A stretch of DNA of 64,000 nucleotides from Henckelia pumila (taxonomy: Eukaryota > Streptophyta > Magnoliopsida > Lamiales > Gesneriaceae), in the NCBI RefSeq assembly GCF_033568475.1, contig NC_133122.1, forward strand, positions 16,682,763 to 16,746,762. The letters are read 5' to 3'. Positions within the stretch are counted from its first letter, which is position 1. The number at the start of each line of letters is the position of its first letter. The notes under the pieces were generated by a model. That model made no database searches and was not told the origin of the DNA. It was given only the letters and a program-made list of their open reading frames with translations. Both the position numbers and the translations under genes were made by a program. This document shows positions 1 to 11,212 of the stretch, piece by piece.

Positions 1-9
1 CACGTAACT

Positions 10-1059
10 ATGGATTTTGTCACCTACTTGCCTATGACATTACGTCAGTGTAATGCTATCTGGGTTGTCGTTGACCGTTTGACGAAATCAACACACTTTA
101 TTCCTTACAACCGGGAGTATTCTTATGATCGCATGGCACGTTTATACATCCAGGAGATAGTGCGATTACATGGGATTCCAGTGAGCATAGTCAGTGATAG
201 AGACCCGCGATTTACCTCACATTTTTGGGGTAGTTTTCAGGAGGTGTTAGGTACCACTCTGAGTTTGAGCACTGCATATCATCCGGAGACTGACGGGCGG
301 TCAGAGCGGACGATTCGCACGCTGGAGGATATGCTACGTTCTTATGTCATGGATTTTGGCTTATCTTGGCAGGATCAGTTACCTTTGATCGAATTTGCCT
401 ACAATAACAGTTATCATCGTAGTATTGATATGACACCTTTCGAGGCATTGTACGGTCGACGGTGTCGTACTCCGTTATTCTAGGATGAAGTCGGGAAACG
501 ACAAGTCGAGGGTCCTGAATTGGTGCAGCAGATTGTAGACAAGGTAAATTTGATCAAGCATAGGATCAAAGTTGCTCAAGATAGACAAGACAGTTATGCT
601 AATATTCGCCGCAGGCCACTTCAGTTTGAGCCTGATGAATATGTGTTTCTCCGAGTATCACCTTTCAGGAAGGTGATGAGATTCGGCGTGAAAGGCAAGT
701 TGTCTCCTCGTTTTATTGGGCCTTTCCAGATACCGGAGAAGATCGGAGATGTTGCATATCGTTTGGCTTTACCGCCAAATCTTTCCAGTATACATAATGT
801 TTTTCATGTGTCGTTACTTCGACAGTATATAGCTGATGAATCTCATGTGATTCAGTCCACTGATATTCAGCTAGAGCCAGATCTGTCTTTTGTTGAACGG
901 CCAATCCGTATCCTAGACAGGAAGGAGAAAGTTATTCGGAACAAGACTATACCACTGGTGATGGTACAGTGGCAGCGCCGAGGCGTTGAAGAAGCAACTT
1001 GGGAAACTGAAAGTCGTATGCAAGCAGAATATCCTGAGTTGTTTACTTTGTACTTTTGA
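10..1059 (+). pseudogene. Ty3/gypsy integrase C-terminal half plus chromodomain, one nonsense codon
   Basis: The frame starts upstream of the window and reads through the integrase catalytic core: VSDRDPRF, then YHPETDGRSERTIRTLEDML, then AYNNSYHRSIDMTPFEALYG. A TAG at 481-483 stands where the family has Trp (PLFW-D-E), so it is probably a single TGG-to-TAG change. The same frame then continues uninterrupted from 484 to the TGA at 1057-1059. The second half carries the GPFQI and LPPNLSSIHNVFHVSLLRQY motifs of the integrase C-terminal domain. It ends in a chromodomain-like module around 904-1056 (RPIRILDRKEKVIR ... VMVQWQRRGVEEATWE). The integrase joins cDNA to host DNA, and the chromodomain-like tail is thought to guide targeting. 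With the stop codon the product would be truncated. Confidence 0.92.
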
Positions 1060-1168
1060 TTTACCATGTAAGATGTAATTACAGTTGTTGTAATAAAACA
1101 TGGTTTGATGTTTCATATTATTATCTTGATTTTGTCTTTAGATGTTATTTCGCGGACGAAATATCTAA

Positions 1169-1180
1169 AGGTGGGGAGAA
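1169..1180 (+). other. Polypurine tract of the Tekay-like element
   Basis: AGGTGGGGAGAA lies directly before the LTR start TGTAGTAACC, where the plus-strand primer of reverse transcription is expected. Confidence 0.85.
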
Positions 1181-1303
1181 TGTAGTAACCCAGATTCCAT
1201 TTTAAGATAATAATATGTTAAACATGATTAAGGGTTGGTAATTAATCAATTTCGGAGTGTTATTGGACTTCGAATGAGAATATGGGCTTTTGACTTTGGG
1301 CCG

Positions 1304-1582
1304 GATCGGAAGCTCCGAACCCAGATCGGAAGTTCCGATCCTAGCCACTTCGGAAGCTCATCGGAAGCACAGAGATCGGAAGCTCCGATCCTGGAACGGA
1401 AGTTCCGATCTCCAGCTGCCAGCAATGTTCGATGACTCAGCCGCGAGTTTTGACAAGTGTTGAATGTAGAGCAGATCGGAAGCTCTGATCGCCCGATCAG
1501 AAGTTCCGATCCTGGCGTGTCTTGCATGCACGCAATGAGCTGGATCGGAAGCTCCGATCCCGAAATCGGAAGTTCCGATCCT
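1304..1582 (+). repeat. Array of short palindromic GATCGGAAGYTCCGATC motifs
   Basis: About nine full or half copies of the 17-bp near-palindrome, with alternating GAAGCTCC and GAAGTTCC centres, are clustered in 280 bp just upstream of the TATA box at 1599. Each copy can fold on itself or bind a symmetric dimer. The position suggests an enhancer-like U3 array, but that function is inferred. Confidence 0.8.
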
Positions 1583-1598
1583 GGCCGGATATTTTGCC

Positions 1599-1606
1599 TA
1601 TAAATA
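1599..1606 (+). promoter_or_regulatory. LTR TATA box
   Basis: TATAAATA in the context gccTATAAATAgggc is a canonical plant TATA box inside the LTR, downstream of the palindrome array. Transcription would start about 30 bp downstream, near 1630-1640. Confidence 0.75.
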
Positions 1607-2412
1607 GGGCTCGTTCGATTTCATTTTGAAATACGAATTCCCGAGTTTCTTTCTTCAGTTATATAGTGTGAGATAGACACTTGAGGGCCCTATCAGTTAT
1701 AATAGAGGTTCTGGAATAACCAAGGTGTGGTTATAGTCATCCGGGACTAGCGACTTCAAAGGGCTAACTACGGACGAAGGTATGGTCCGGGAATCTATTT
1801 AAGTTTTGGGAGTACTTATTAGCTTAGTTAAGGCTTATAGAATTTATGTAGTGATACGGTGATCTTTTGAATATGGGCTTGGAACCTAGGATCTTACTAT
1901 ACTTGAACTAGCCTAGAGGTACGTACACATTGACTGAGATTGCCAGCGAGTATACATGTTTATATGTTGCATTTATTTGGCATTATTATATGGCATGATG
2001 TATGCTTTACCGTTTTCTATACTCATATGTCATGTGCATATACACGTTGAGCCTATACCTTGTTATACCTGACTATAGAGCCGCTCAGCTCTATACTCGA
2101 TAGTCTGTCACTGAGAGTACCGCGACGGCGGGGGCATTTATGTCTGTCTACTCTGGTGTACTAGACGAGTGTGGTTGCACCCAGAGGTTGATCCGTGCGG
2201 TGGCAGCACTCATGTGGCGCCGGTACTGAGCATGATTTTCAGATGACCCGTTACCAGTCATCATGTTGCATGCATCATATATTTACGTGTACTCATCTAT
2301 GTACTAGGCGTTAGCGCTCACGTCCTAGTTGTTATCTTGGACACCCTATTCCATGAGGCAGGTCGCAGGATGGATGGAGCTGGTAGTTCAAGGTAGGACT
2401 AGAGAGCAGGAG

Positions 2413-3788
2413 TGACCGGATAAATCGGTTTGATAAAAATCTACTGGCAAGCGCACCAGGTCAAGTAATAGTAAAGTGGACTGAGAGTCCAAATATCGAT
2501 CCCACAGGGACTGCAGTCAATTCTCAAGAATTAATTATTTTACTTAATCTAGACAAAATAATAGAAGAATTTTAAATTAAATAAAATAAGAATATAAAAC
2601 AAAAACTGATTAAAAAATAAGAATAAAAATAACTGAAGATAAAAATAATTAAGACAAAGACAACCAAGACACACGTAGGTACTGAACAAATCACGTAACA
2701 TGTAGTCGATTCAGGACTCAGATTTAATCTTAATTCACGAGAATTCTCCTAATTTGTTCAAAGGTCTATTTCTAGAACAATCAAACCTATTCAAATATTG
2801 ATGAACTAATCTTTCGTAATTCTAATCAAATTTGAATGCATTAAATATTTATGAAAATTCAGTTTACACCCAAACCGCATAATGAAACCGAATTCTATTT
2901 CTAGTCAGTTTTACAATATGTTAATTATCAGAGTGATCAAAATCAAAACCTCCTCTGTCGATTTGGAATTGATTAACATGCAAGCAAATAGTTGATCAAA
3001 CTATTCACAAGACAAATATAAATATGACAATCAATAAAATAAAATCAACTCTAAAAAAAATCCAAACAAACATCCAAGTTTTCTACATGAATTTGTTCGG
3101 CCCAATCACGCCGTCTTGGTTGAAAATAAACTACTCAATAATTAAAAATAATAATTCAAAAATAAAAATAAAAAGAAGAAAAGAAAAGAGAAATCTTCTC
3201 TCCCAAGCCTTGTAGCCGCCTCTTCTTGCGTTGTCTGCGCTCTGGAGCTTCCGAAACCCTCAAAAATATGTTATATCTTGTATATATATGGTCCGGAACG
3301 CCTATCAGTTAATTTCCTCTTAAAACAAGGATTTTTCGGAACACATATGACCCCCGAACACGCGCGCGCGCGGCATAGGCCTCGCGCACGCGCAGCACAT
3401 AAAAACAGAGGCCTGTACATCGGACTCGCGCGCGCGCGAGCTTGATTCTCGCGCGCGCAGTACAAAAAATCTGCGCCGAGCGACAATTTTCAAAAATTCA
3501 TATATCGAGATCTAGCCGTCGGATTGAGCTGAAATTTGGACAGCACCTTCAAAACATCTTTAACTTTAATCTGAACGGTGAAGATTGGATTTCAATGTAT
3601 CTAAAATTAAATATTATTTTTCGATCAAGGCTGCTCCGTAATTCACTCTTCAAAAATCCATTTTCCTACAAAATTAACCCAAGGAGTGAAATACACACAC
3701 ATGCACTAAAACACATAAAAATAATATGAATGCACACAAAATAGACATAAAAATAACATGAAATAATGCATACAAAATGCACTTATCA
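2413..3788 (-). repeat. LTR 1 of the three-LTR element
   Basis: 1376 bp, nearly identical to 6111-7490 and 9825-11212. On the minus strand it starts TGATAAGTGCATTTTG and ends ATCCGGTCA. It contains a TATATATA box (minus, about 3281-3289) and a GC-rich block at about 3360-3465 made of alternating CG tracts. In that block CTCGCGCGCGCGAG-type arms form an inverted repeat. No gene is present; small ORFs across it are chance readings of the LTR. Confidence 0.92.
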
Positions 3789-3806
3789 GCACCCCCATAC
3801 TTAAAC
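3789..3806 (-). other. Polypurine tract, first internal region
   Basis: On the minus strand this reads as a G-rich tract (GTATGGGGGTGC) directly before LTR 1. The equivalent is at 7491-7508 and, in the plus-strand copy, 44463-44480. Confidence 0.7.
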
Positions 3807-5034
3807 CTTGCGAGCAAGACATGAAAAAACAAAATGCAAACAAAAACATAAGTAAGGATGATTCATGAGAGTGCACAGCCTCCGAGAAGTTTAATCACAA
3901 AACATAAAACACAGACATGCTCTCAATTTTTCATAATACACTTTCGGTTGAACGTGAACGTGTGTGTGTGAAATGTCATTCCAGTTTCATACAACTTAGA
4001 CCGAATTCGTCTCAAATCTGCTTAGCGACCTATGACAAATCAGTGCAAGTTTCACTCTTCAAGTGCCCATTCCTTCCAATGACCTCTAGACTAAACCCAC
4101 CTCCCTTGAGATAATGAATTACACACCTTCGGATTTTGCACCCGGTATTGCATTAGCCCCAATAATTACCCGCTGACTTAGCTATAACTGGCTAGGATAC
4201 GAAAAATCATTCTATTTTTTCTTTCTAATCCCCTCGTCTATAGCCCGGATGGAGCATCAATCCCATTGAATCCGCATACTTAGCCTTAAATTTAATTTTT
4301 TTTTTTTTTTTTTAGGATTTTAATCCTTTCAAGGCCCGAATGGAATTGTATATAAATTTTTTCTAGGTGCGCCCAAGATCATAAGTGTAAACTAGAGCCT
4401 CATAAAAATTCATAGAACACAATCAAGATCCGCAAACCATCTATTGTCGTGCAATGGTCAAACAGATAGAAACTTCATCAAATCTTTCGCTACAATTCAC
4501 TGGTCTAACATTAGTGCTTAAAAATATTCACGGTTTAACCTACAGTTTCTCATGTCCAGTCAAGAGCATTCATTTTTCAAAAATCCATTTTTTTCAAATA
4601 AACTTCATCATCATTGGCTATCATGACTCATCCTACCCATGCAGGACAACACAAACAACAACAAAAACACACTATATGCAAACAGACATGAAACGAACTT
4701 TATGCAACACAAACACAAAACATAATGAAATAAACTAGTCTACCCCCCCATACTTATCCAAAGCATTGCCCTCAATGCTTTAGACAATGAACAGAATTCA
4801 AAACGAACAAAAACACAATGAAAACAGAAATAACACTCCCCTGGTTTTCGTTTCATTCTCTTCCTTCTTGACGGCATCAGCTGGGACAGTAGCATCAGTC
4901 TAGATATATCGGCAGGCATGACCAACTGGCATGGGAAAGAAAACAAAATCAAATAAAAACAAAATAAAAAAAAACAAAATAAAAACAAAAGCAAAAACAC
5001 TGGGTTGCCTCCCAGTCAGCGCTAAAATTATAGT
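3807..5034 (-). other. Non-coding 3' half of internal region 1
   Basis: About 1.2 kb between the gag-like frame and the polypurine tract. It lies where an autonomous Athila element carries pol, but I see no protease, reverse transcriptase or integrase motif in any frame. It has a poly-T tract near 4298-4313. It is closely conserved with 7509-8745 and with the plus-strand copy at 40310-41402, so it is a family constituent rather than unique host DNA. Short ORFs shared by copies here show no recognisable domain. Confidence 0.75.
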
Positions 5035-5946
5035 CTATAGCCCGACTATGCAGAAGCCACCATCAAAGAGCGGTTGCCGCCCATAGTAAGAATCATACGA
5101 TTCTACGTATGGGTTTTGAATTTCTTCGCCCTCAAGCTTGGCGTGATATTTGCAGTTTAAGCTTGTCGGTCCAACAGTACTCGTCATGAAATTTTTCCTT
5201 TGGAAAGAGACTCTGATTCTAGGCTGAAGCTCAAAGAGGATGTAATACTGTGGAGGTGGCGTCAATGGCAAAAAAGTATCTTCTAACGGTGTACATAAAA
5301 CGACCACTGACGAGGTAAAATCTCTCTCCTTGTATAGTTCTTCCTCCTCCACTATTACGTTTGGCTCTTCTTCACAAGAAGATTCCTCAAAAATGATTTC
5401 TTCATGCTCTGGCTCAGTTACTTCACTCTCTTGACAGATCTCAAAAATTGGTTCTCTAAGAAGCGCAATCTGTTCATCTAAAAGACTCATGCGGCTTTCT
5501 AAGAATTTATTTGACTCTGTCTGCTGTCGCACAAGATTTTCCAACTGAGCCACATAATCTTCGGAACGCCCTATGCACTCTTCTTGATGCTCCGGTGGCT
5601 GGTTCGCAAAATTTTTAGAGTTGATATCTAGAGGATATTGGTGACTCCAACCCTACAGTGAAGGATCACAATGCCAATGGTAGTCAAAATCTGCCATATC
5701 ATTTAACAAGTGCATCGCACTGTCTTTATCTCTTCTAAACAATTGACTGCCAGTGGCCAACGCTCCATAATCCACCCAACTTCTTGTAATCTCATCCAAA
5801 CCACCATAAAAAAATTGAGTGAGGGTGTAGCTCGAAAATTTATGGCATCGAAATCTGTTCGCCAAATCATTGAATCTCCCCCAAACAACATAGAATGGCT
5901 CCAAGTATTGCTGGCCAAATCTTGTGAAAACCTGATGATGATCCAT
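5035..5946 (-). pseudogene. Athila-like partial gag, copy 1 (nonsense codon)
   Basis: Minus-strand frame from Met at 5946 (MDHHQVFTRF) equivalent to the intact copy at 8746-9657. The retrotransposon gag region FYVVWGRFNDLANRFRCHKF ... FFYGGLDEITRSWVDYGA is present. A TAG at 5653-5655 replaces the CAG (Gln) of copy 2, cutting the frame after about 97 residues. The frame reopens behind it and runs to the same C-terminal end (FCIVGL). Otherwise the copy is nearly identical to copy 2. A capsid-like role is known for the family; this copy could make only a truncated product. Confidence 0.85.
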
Positions 5947-6086
5947 CTCCAAGTACCTCACAAGCAAAAGAAAAGAAAAAAATCAAAATTAAAATAAAAT
6001 AAAAAAAACGAAAAGAACGAAAAGATAGAAATAAAAAAAAATGTCTAGCCTCAAGCAAATAATCTATCCTAATATCAACTAAACAG

Positions 6087-6104
6087 TCCCCGGCAACGGC
6101 GCCA
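6087..6104 (-). other. Primer binding site, tRNA-Asp type (internal 1)
   Basis: Minus strand TGGCGCCGTTGCCGGGGA, complementary over 18 nt to the 3' end of plant tRNA-Asp including CCA. It lies 6 bp inside the LTR end. This primer choice is typical of Athila-type Ty3/gypsy elements. Confidence 0.93.
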
Positions 6105-6110
6105 AAAACT

Positions 6111-7490
6111 TGACCGGCTAAATCGGTTTGATAAAAATCTACTGGCAAGCGCACCAGGTCAAGTAATAGTAAAGTGGACTGAGAGTCCAAGTATCGATCT
6201 CACAGGGACTGCAGTCAATTCTCAAGAATTAATTATTTTACTTAATCTAGGCAAAATAATAGAAGAATTTTAAATTAAATAAAATAAGAATATAAAACAA
6301 AAACTGATTAAAAAATAAGAATAAAAATAACTGAAGATAAAAATAATTAAGACAAAGACAACCAAGACACACGTAGGTACTGAACAAATCACGTAACATG
6401 TAGTCGATTCAGGACTCAGATTTAATCTTAATTCACGGGAATTCTCCTAATTTGTTCAAAGGTCTATTTCTAGAACAATCAAACCTATTCAAATATTGAT
6501 GAACTAATCTTTCGTAATTCTAATCAAATTTGAATGCATTAAATATTTATGAAAATTCAGTTTACACCCAAACCGCATAATGAAACCGAATTCTATTTCT
6601 AGTCGGTTTTACAATATGTTAATTATCAGAGTGATCAAAATCAAAACCTCCTCTGTCGATTTGGAATTGATTAACATGCAAGCAAATAGTTGATCAAACT
6701 ATTCACAAGACAAATATAAATATGACAACCAATAAAATAAAATCAACTCTAAAAAAAATCCAAACAAACATCCAAGTTTTCTACATGAATTTGTTCGGCC
6801 CAATCACGCCGTCTTGGTTGAAAATAAACTACTCAATAATTAAAAATAATAATTCAAAAATAAAAATAAAAAGAAGAAAAGAAAAGAGAAATTTTCTCTC
6901 CCAAGCCTTGGAGCCGCCTCTTCTTGCGTTGTCTGCGCTCTGGAGCTTCCGAAACCCTCAAAAATATGTTATATCTTGTATATATATGGTCCGGAACGCC
7001 TATCAGTTAATTTCCTCTCAAAACAAGGATTTTTCGGAATACATATGACCCCCGAACACGCGCGCGCGCGGCATAGGCCTCGCGCACGCGCAGCACATAA
7101 AAACAGAGGCCTGTACGTCGGACTCGCGCGCGCGCGAGCTTGATTCTCGCGCGCGCGCAGTACAAAAAATCTGCGCCGAGCGACAATTTTCAAAAATTCA
7201 TATATCGAGATCTAGCCGTCGGATTGAGCTGAAATTTGGACAGAAGCTTCAAAACATCTTTAACTTTAATCTGAACGGTGAAGATTGGATTTCAATGTTT
7301 TTAAAATTAAATATGATTTTTCGATCAAGGCTGCTCCGTAATTCACTCTTCAAAAATCCATCTTCCTACAAAATTAACCCAAGGAGTGAAATACACACAC
7401 ATGCACTAAAACACATAAAAAAATAATATGAATGCACACAAAATAGACATAAAAATAACATAAAATAATGCATACAAAATGCACTTATCA
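6111..7490 (-). repeat. LTR 2 (central) of the three-LTR element
   Basis: 1380 bp, shared between the two internal regions. On the plus strand its left end TGACCGGCTAAATCGG follows the tRNA-Asp primer site at 6087-6104. Its right end CTTATCA abuts the polypurine tract of the second internal region. Confidence 0.92.
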
Positions 7491-7508
7491 GCACCCCCAT
7501 ACTTAAAC

Positions 7509-8745
7509 CTTGCTCGCCCTCGAGCAAGACATGAAAAAACAAAATGCAAACAAAAACATAAGTAAGGATGATTCATGAGAGTGCACAGCCTCCGAGAAGT
7601 TTAATCACAAAACATAAAACACAGAAATGCTCTCAACTTTTCATAATACACTTTCGGTTGAACGTGAACGTGTGTGTGTGAAATGTCATTCCAGTTTCAT
7701 ACAACTTAGACCGAATTCGTCTCAAATCTGCTTAGCGACCTATGACAAATCAGTGCAAGTTTCACTCTTCAAGTGCCCATTCCTTCCAACGACCTCTAGA
7801 CTAAACCCACCTCCCTTGAGATAATGAATTACACACCTTCGGATTTTGCACCCGGTATTGCACTAGCCCCAATAATTACCCGCTGACTTAGCTATAACTG
7901 GCTAGGATACGAAAAATCATTCTATTTTTTCTTTCTAATCCCCTCGTCTATAGCCCGGATGGAGCATCAATCCCATTGAATCCGCATACTTAGCCTTAAA
8001 TTTAATTTTTTTTTTTTTTTTTTTAGGATTTTAATCCTTTCAAGGCCCGGATGGAATTGTATATAAATTTTTTCTAGGTGCGCCCAAGATCATAAGTGTA
8101 AACTAGAGCCTCATCAAAATTCATAGAACACAATCAAGATCCACAAACCATCTATTGTCGTGCAATGGTCAAACAGATAGAAACTTCATCAAATCTTTCG
8201 CTACAATTCACTGGTCTAACATTAGTGCTTAAAAATATTCACGGTTTAACCTACAGTTTCTCATGTCCAGTCAAGAGCATTCATTTTTCAAAAATCCATT
8301 TTTTTCAAATAAACTTCATCATCATTGGCTATCATGACTCATCCTACCCATGCAGGACAACACAAACAACAACAAAAACACACTATATGCAAACAGACAT
8401 GAAACAAACTTTATGCAACACAAACACAAAACATAATGAAATAACCTAGTCTACCCCCCATACTTATCCAAAGCATTGCCCTCAATGCTTCAGACAATGA
8501 ACAGAATTCAAAACGAACAAAAACACAATGAAAACAGAAATAACACTCCCCTGGTTTTCGTTTCATTCTCTTCCTTCTTGACGGCATCAGCCGGGACAGT
8601 AGCATCAGTCTAGATATATCGGCAGGCATGACCAACTGGCATGGGAAAGAAAACAAAATCAAATAAAAACAAAATAAAAAAAAAACAAAATAAAAACAAA
8701 AGCAAAAACACTGGGTTGCCTCCCAGTCAGCGCTAAAATTATAGT
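7509..8745 (-). other. Non-coding 3' half of internal region 2
   Basis: This is the counterpart of 3807-5034 with the same poly-T tract (about 8008-8024) and no pol motifs. It retains an extra CTCGCCCTCGAGC-type segment beside the polypurine tract (about 7512-7525) that copy 1 has lost by a short deletion. The same segment is the insertion site of the solo LTR in the plus-strand copy. Confidence 0.75.
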
Positions 8746-9657
8746 CTATAGCCCGACTATGCAGAAGCCACCATCAAAGAGCGGTTGCCGCCCATAGTAA
8801 GAATCATACGATTCTACGTATGGGTTTTGAATTTCTTCGCCCTCAAGCTTGGCGTGATATTTGCAGTTTAAGCTTGTCGGTCCAACAGTACTCGTCATGA
8901 AATTTTTCCTTTGGAAAGAGACTCTGATTCTAGGCTGAAGCTCAAAGAGGATGTAATACTGTGGAGGTGGCGTCAATGGCAAAAAAGTATCTTCTAACGG
9001 TGTACATAAAACGACCACTGACGAGGTAAAATCTCTCTCCTTGTATAGTTCTTCCTCCTCCACTATTACGTTTGGCTCTTCTTCACAAGAAGATTCCTCA
9101 AAAATGATTTTTTCATGCTCTGGCTCAGTTACTTCACTCTCTTGACAGATCTCAAAAATTGGTTCTCTAAGAAGCGCAATCTGTTCATCCAAAAGACTCA
9201 TGCGGCTTTCTAAGAATTTATTTGACTCTGTCTGCTGTCGCACAAGATTTTCCAACTGAGCCACATAATCTTCGGAACACCCTATGCACTCTTCTTGATG
9301 CTCCGGTGGCTGGTTCGCAAAATTTTTAGAGTTGATATCTGGAGGATATTGGTGACTCCAACCCTGCAGTGAAGGATCACAATGCCAATGGTAGTCAAAA
9401 TCTGCCATATCATTTAACAAGTGCATCGCACTGTCTTTATCTCTTCTAAACAATTGACTGCCAGTGGCCAACGCTCCATAATCCACCCAACTTCTTGTAA
9501 TCTCATCCAAACCACCATAAAAAAATTGAGTGAGGGTGTAGCTCGAAAATTTATGGCATCGAAATCTGTTCGCCAAATCATTGAATCTCCCCCAAACAAC
9601 ATAGAATGGCTCCAAGTATTGCTGGTCAAATCTTGTGAACACCTGATGATGATCCAT
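8746..9657 (-). CDS. Athila-like partial gag protein, copy 2 (intact frame)
   Basis: This is the longest undamaged frame of the family: 303 residues from Met at 9657. The frame is open 37 codons further upstream, but that part is a T-rich, Phe-rich run just after the primer site and is probably leader. Residues about 11-85 match the C-terminal part of the retrotransposon gag domain (FYVVWGRFNDL, then FFYGGLDEITRSWVDYGALATGSQLF, then ALLNDMA-like MHLLNDMADFDYHW). Residues about 125-150 look like a short coiled coil (YVAQLENLVRQQTESNKFLE). An acidic stretch follows (EPEHEKIIFEESSCEEEPNV). No zinc knuckle, protease or polymerase is present, so spread would need enzymes from a partner element. 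The N-terminal part of a normal Athila gag is missing. Whether the protein is made is unknown. Confidence 0.8.
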   Translation of the reverse strand: MDHHQVFTRFDQQYLEPFYVVWGRFNDLANRFRCHKFSSYTLTQFFYGGLDEITRSWVDYGALATGSQLFRRDKDSAMHLLNDMADFDYHWHCDPSLQGWSHQYPPDINSKNFANQPPEHQEECIGCSEDYVAQLENLVRQQTESNKFLESRMSLLDEQIALLREPIFEICQESEVTEPEHEKIIFEESSCEEEPNVIVEEEELYKERDFTSSVVVLCTPLEDTFLPLTPPPQYYILFELQPRIRVSFQRKNFMTSTVGPTSLNCKYHAKLEGEEIQNPYVESYDSYYGRQPLFDGGFCIVGL

Positions 9658-9800
9658 CTCCAAGTACCTCACAAGCAAAAGAAAAGAAAAAAAATCAAAA
9701 TTAAAATAAAATAAAAAAAAACGAAAAGAACGAAAAGATAGAAATAAAAAAAAAATGTCTAGCCTCAAGCAAATAATCTATCCTAATATCAACTAAACAG

Positions 9801-9818
9801 TCCCCGGCAACGGCGCCA
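9801..9818 (-). other. Primer binding site, tRNA-Asp type (internal 2)
   Basis: The same 18-nt tRNA-Asp match as at 6087-6104, 6 bp from the end of LTR 3. Confidence 0.93.
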
Positions 9819-9824
9819 AAAACT

Positions 9825-11212
9825 TGACCGGCTAAATCGATTTGATAAAAATCTACTGGCAAGCGCACCAGGTCAAGTAATAGTAAAGTGGACTGAGAGT
9901 CCAAGTATCGATCCCACAGGGACTGCAGTCAATTCTCAAGAATTAATTATTTTACTTAATCTAGACAAAATAATAGAAGAATTTTAAATTAAATAAAATA
10001 AGAATATAAAACAAAAACTGATTAAAAAATAAGAATAAAAATAACTGAAGATAAAAATAATTAAGACAAAGACAACCAAGACACACGTAGGTACTGAACA
10101 AATCACGTAACATGTAGTCGATTCAGGACTCAGATTTAATCTTAATTCACGGGAATTCTCCTAATTTGTTCAAAGGTCTATTTCTAGAACAATCAAACCT
10201 ATTCAAATATTGATGAACTAATCTTTCGTAATTCTAATCAAATTTGAATGCATTAAATATTTATGAAAATTCAGTTTACACCCAAACCGCATAATGAAAC
10301 CGAATTCTATTTCTAGTCAGTTTTACAATATGTTAATTATCAGAGTGATCAAAATCAAAACCTCCTCTGTCGATTTGGAATTGATTAACATGCAAGCAAA
10401 CAGTTGATCAAACTATTCACAAGACAAATATAAATATGACAATCAATAAAATAAAATCAACTTTAAAAAAAATCCAAACAAACATCCAAGTTTTCTACAT
10501 GAATTTGTTCGGCCCAATCACGCCGTCTTGGTTGAAAATAAACTACTCAATAATTAAAAATAATAATTAAAAATAAAAATAAAAAGAAGAAAAGAAAAGA
10601 GAAATCTTCTCTCCCAAGCCTTGTAGCCGCCTCTTCTTGCGTTGTCTGCGCTCTGGAGCTTCCGAAACCCTCAAAAATATGTTATATCTTGTATATATAT
10701 GGTCCGGAACGCCTATCAGTTAATTTCCTCTCAAAACAAGGATTTTTCGGAACACATATGACCCCCGAACACGCGCGCGCGCGGCATAGGCCTCGCGCAT
10801 GCGCAGCACATAAAAACAGAGGCCTGTACGTCGGACTCGCGCGCGCGCGAGCTTGATTCTCGCGCGCGCGCAGTACAAAAAATCTGCGCCGAGCGACAAT
10901 TTTCAAAAATTCATATCTCGTGATCTAGCTGTCGGATTGAGCTGAAATTTGGACAGCAGCTTCAAAACATCTTTAACTTTAATCTGAACTGTGAAGATTG
11001 GATTTCAATGTTTCTAAAATTAAATATGATTTTTCGATCAAGGCTGCTCCGTAATTCACTCTTCAAAAATCCATTTTCCTACAAAATTAACCCAAGGAGT
11101 GAAATACACACACATGCACTAAAACACATAAAAACACATAAAAAATAATATGAATGCACATAAAATAGACATAAAAATAACATGAAATAATGCATACAAA
11201 ATGCACTTATCA
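9825..11212 (-). repeat. LTR 3 (5' LTR in element sense) of the three-LTR element
   Basis: 1388 bp. On the minus strand it is the first LTR, starting TGATAAGTGC at 11212 beside the AGGAG duplication and ending GGTCA at 9825 beside the primer site. It differs from LTR 2 by scattered substitutions and a short duplication of an AAAACACATA motif near 11120-11140. Confidence 0.92.

Larger units (their letters stand above)
1181..2412 (+). repeat. 3' LTR of the Tekay-like element, first segment
   Basis: This holds U3, probable R and most of U5; the last 223 bp are at 11218-11440. U3 holds a dense array of GATCGGAAG[C/T]TCCGATC palindromes. A TATAAATA box follows at 1599. The segment ends at the AGGAG target site, where the three-LTR element begins at 2413. 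No coding sequence is supported here; the short ORFs on both strands around 1235-1527 only reflect the palindromic repeats. Confidence 0.88.
2413..11212 (-). mobile_element. Non-autonomous Athila-related LTR element with three LTRs and two internal regions
   Basis: The insertion is bounded by TGACCGG at 2413 and CTTATCA at 11212, with target-site duplication AGGAG on both sides. Read on the minus strand the order is LTR (11212-9825), internal (9824-7491), LTR (7490-6111), internal (6110-3789), LTR (3788-2413). Each internal begins with a primer site matching the 3' end of plant tRNA-Asp (TGGCGCCGTTGCCGGGGA), encodes an Athila-like partial gag and has no pol. One TSD around the whole array means it was either integrated as a tandem or was extended later by unequal recombination through the LTRs. 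It resembles a LARD (large retrotransposon derivative). Another copy of the family is at 37733-45840. Confidence 0.93.

Noticed and set aside
3024..3729. Short ORFs in the first LTR of the three-LTR element, recurring in the other copies
   Set aside because: They recur only because the LTR recurs; they cross the CG hairpin tract and show no domain.
4454..4738. A 94-codon ORF conserved between internal regions (also 8165-8449)
   Set aside because: It is antisense to the element, and the copies are too similar for conservation to mean coding. It is not open in the same form in the plus-strand copy.
6087..6104. A tRNA-Asp gene fragment
   Set aside because: The 18-nt match is the retroelement primer binding site next to an LTR; the rest of the tRNA is absent.
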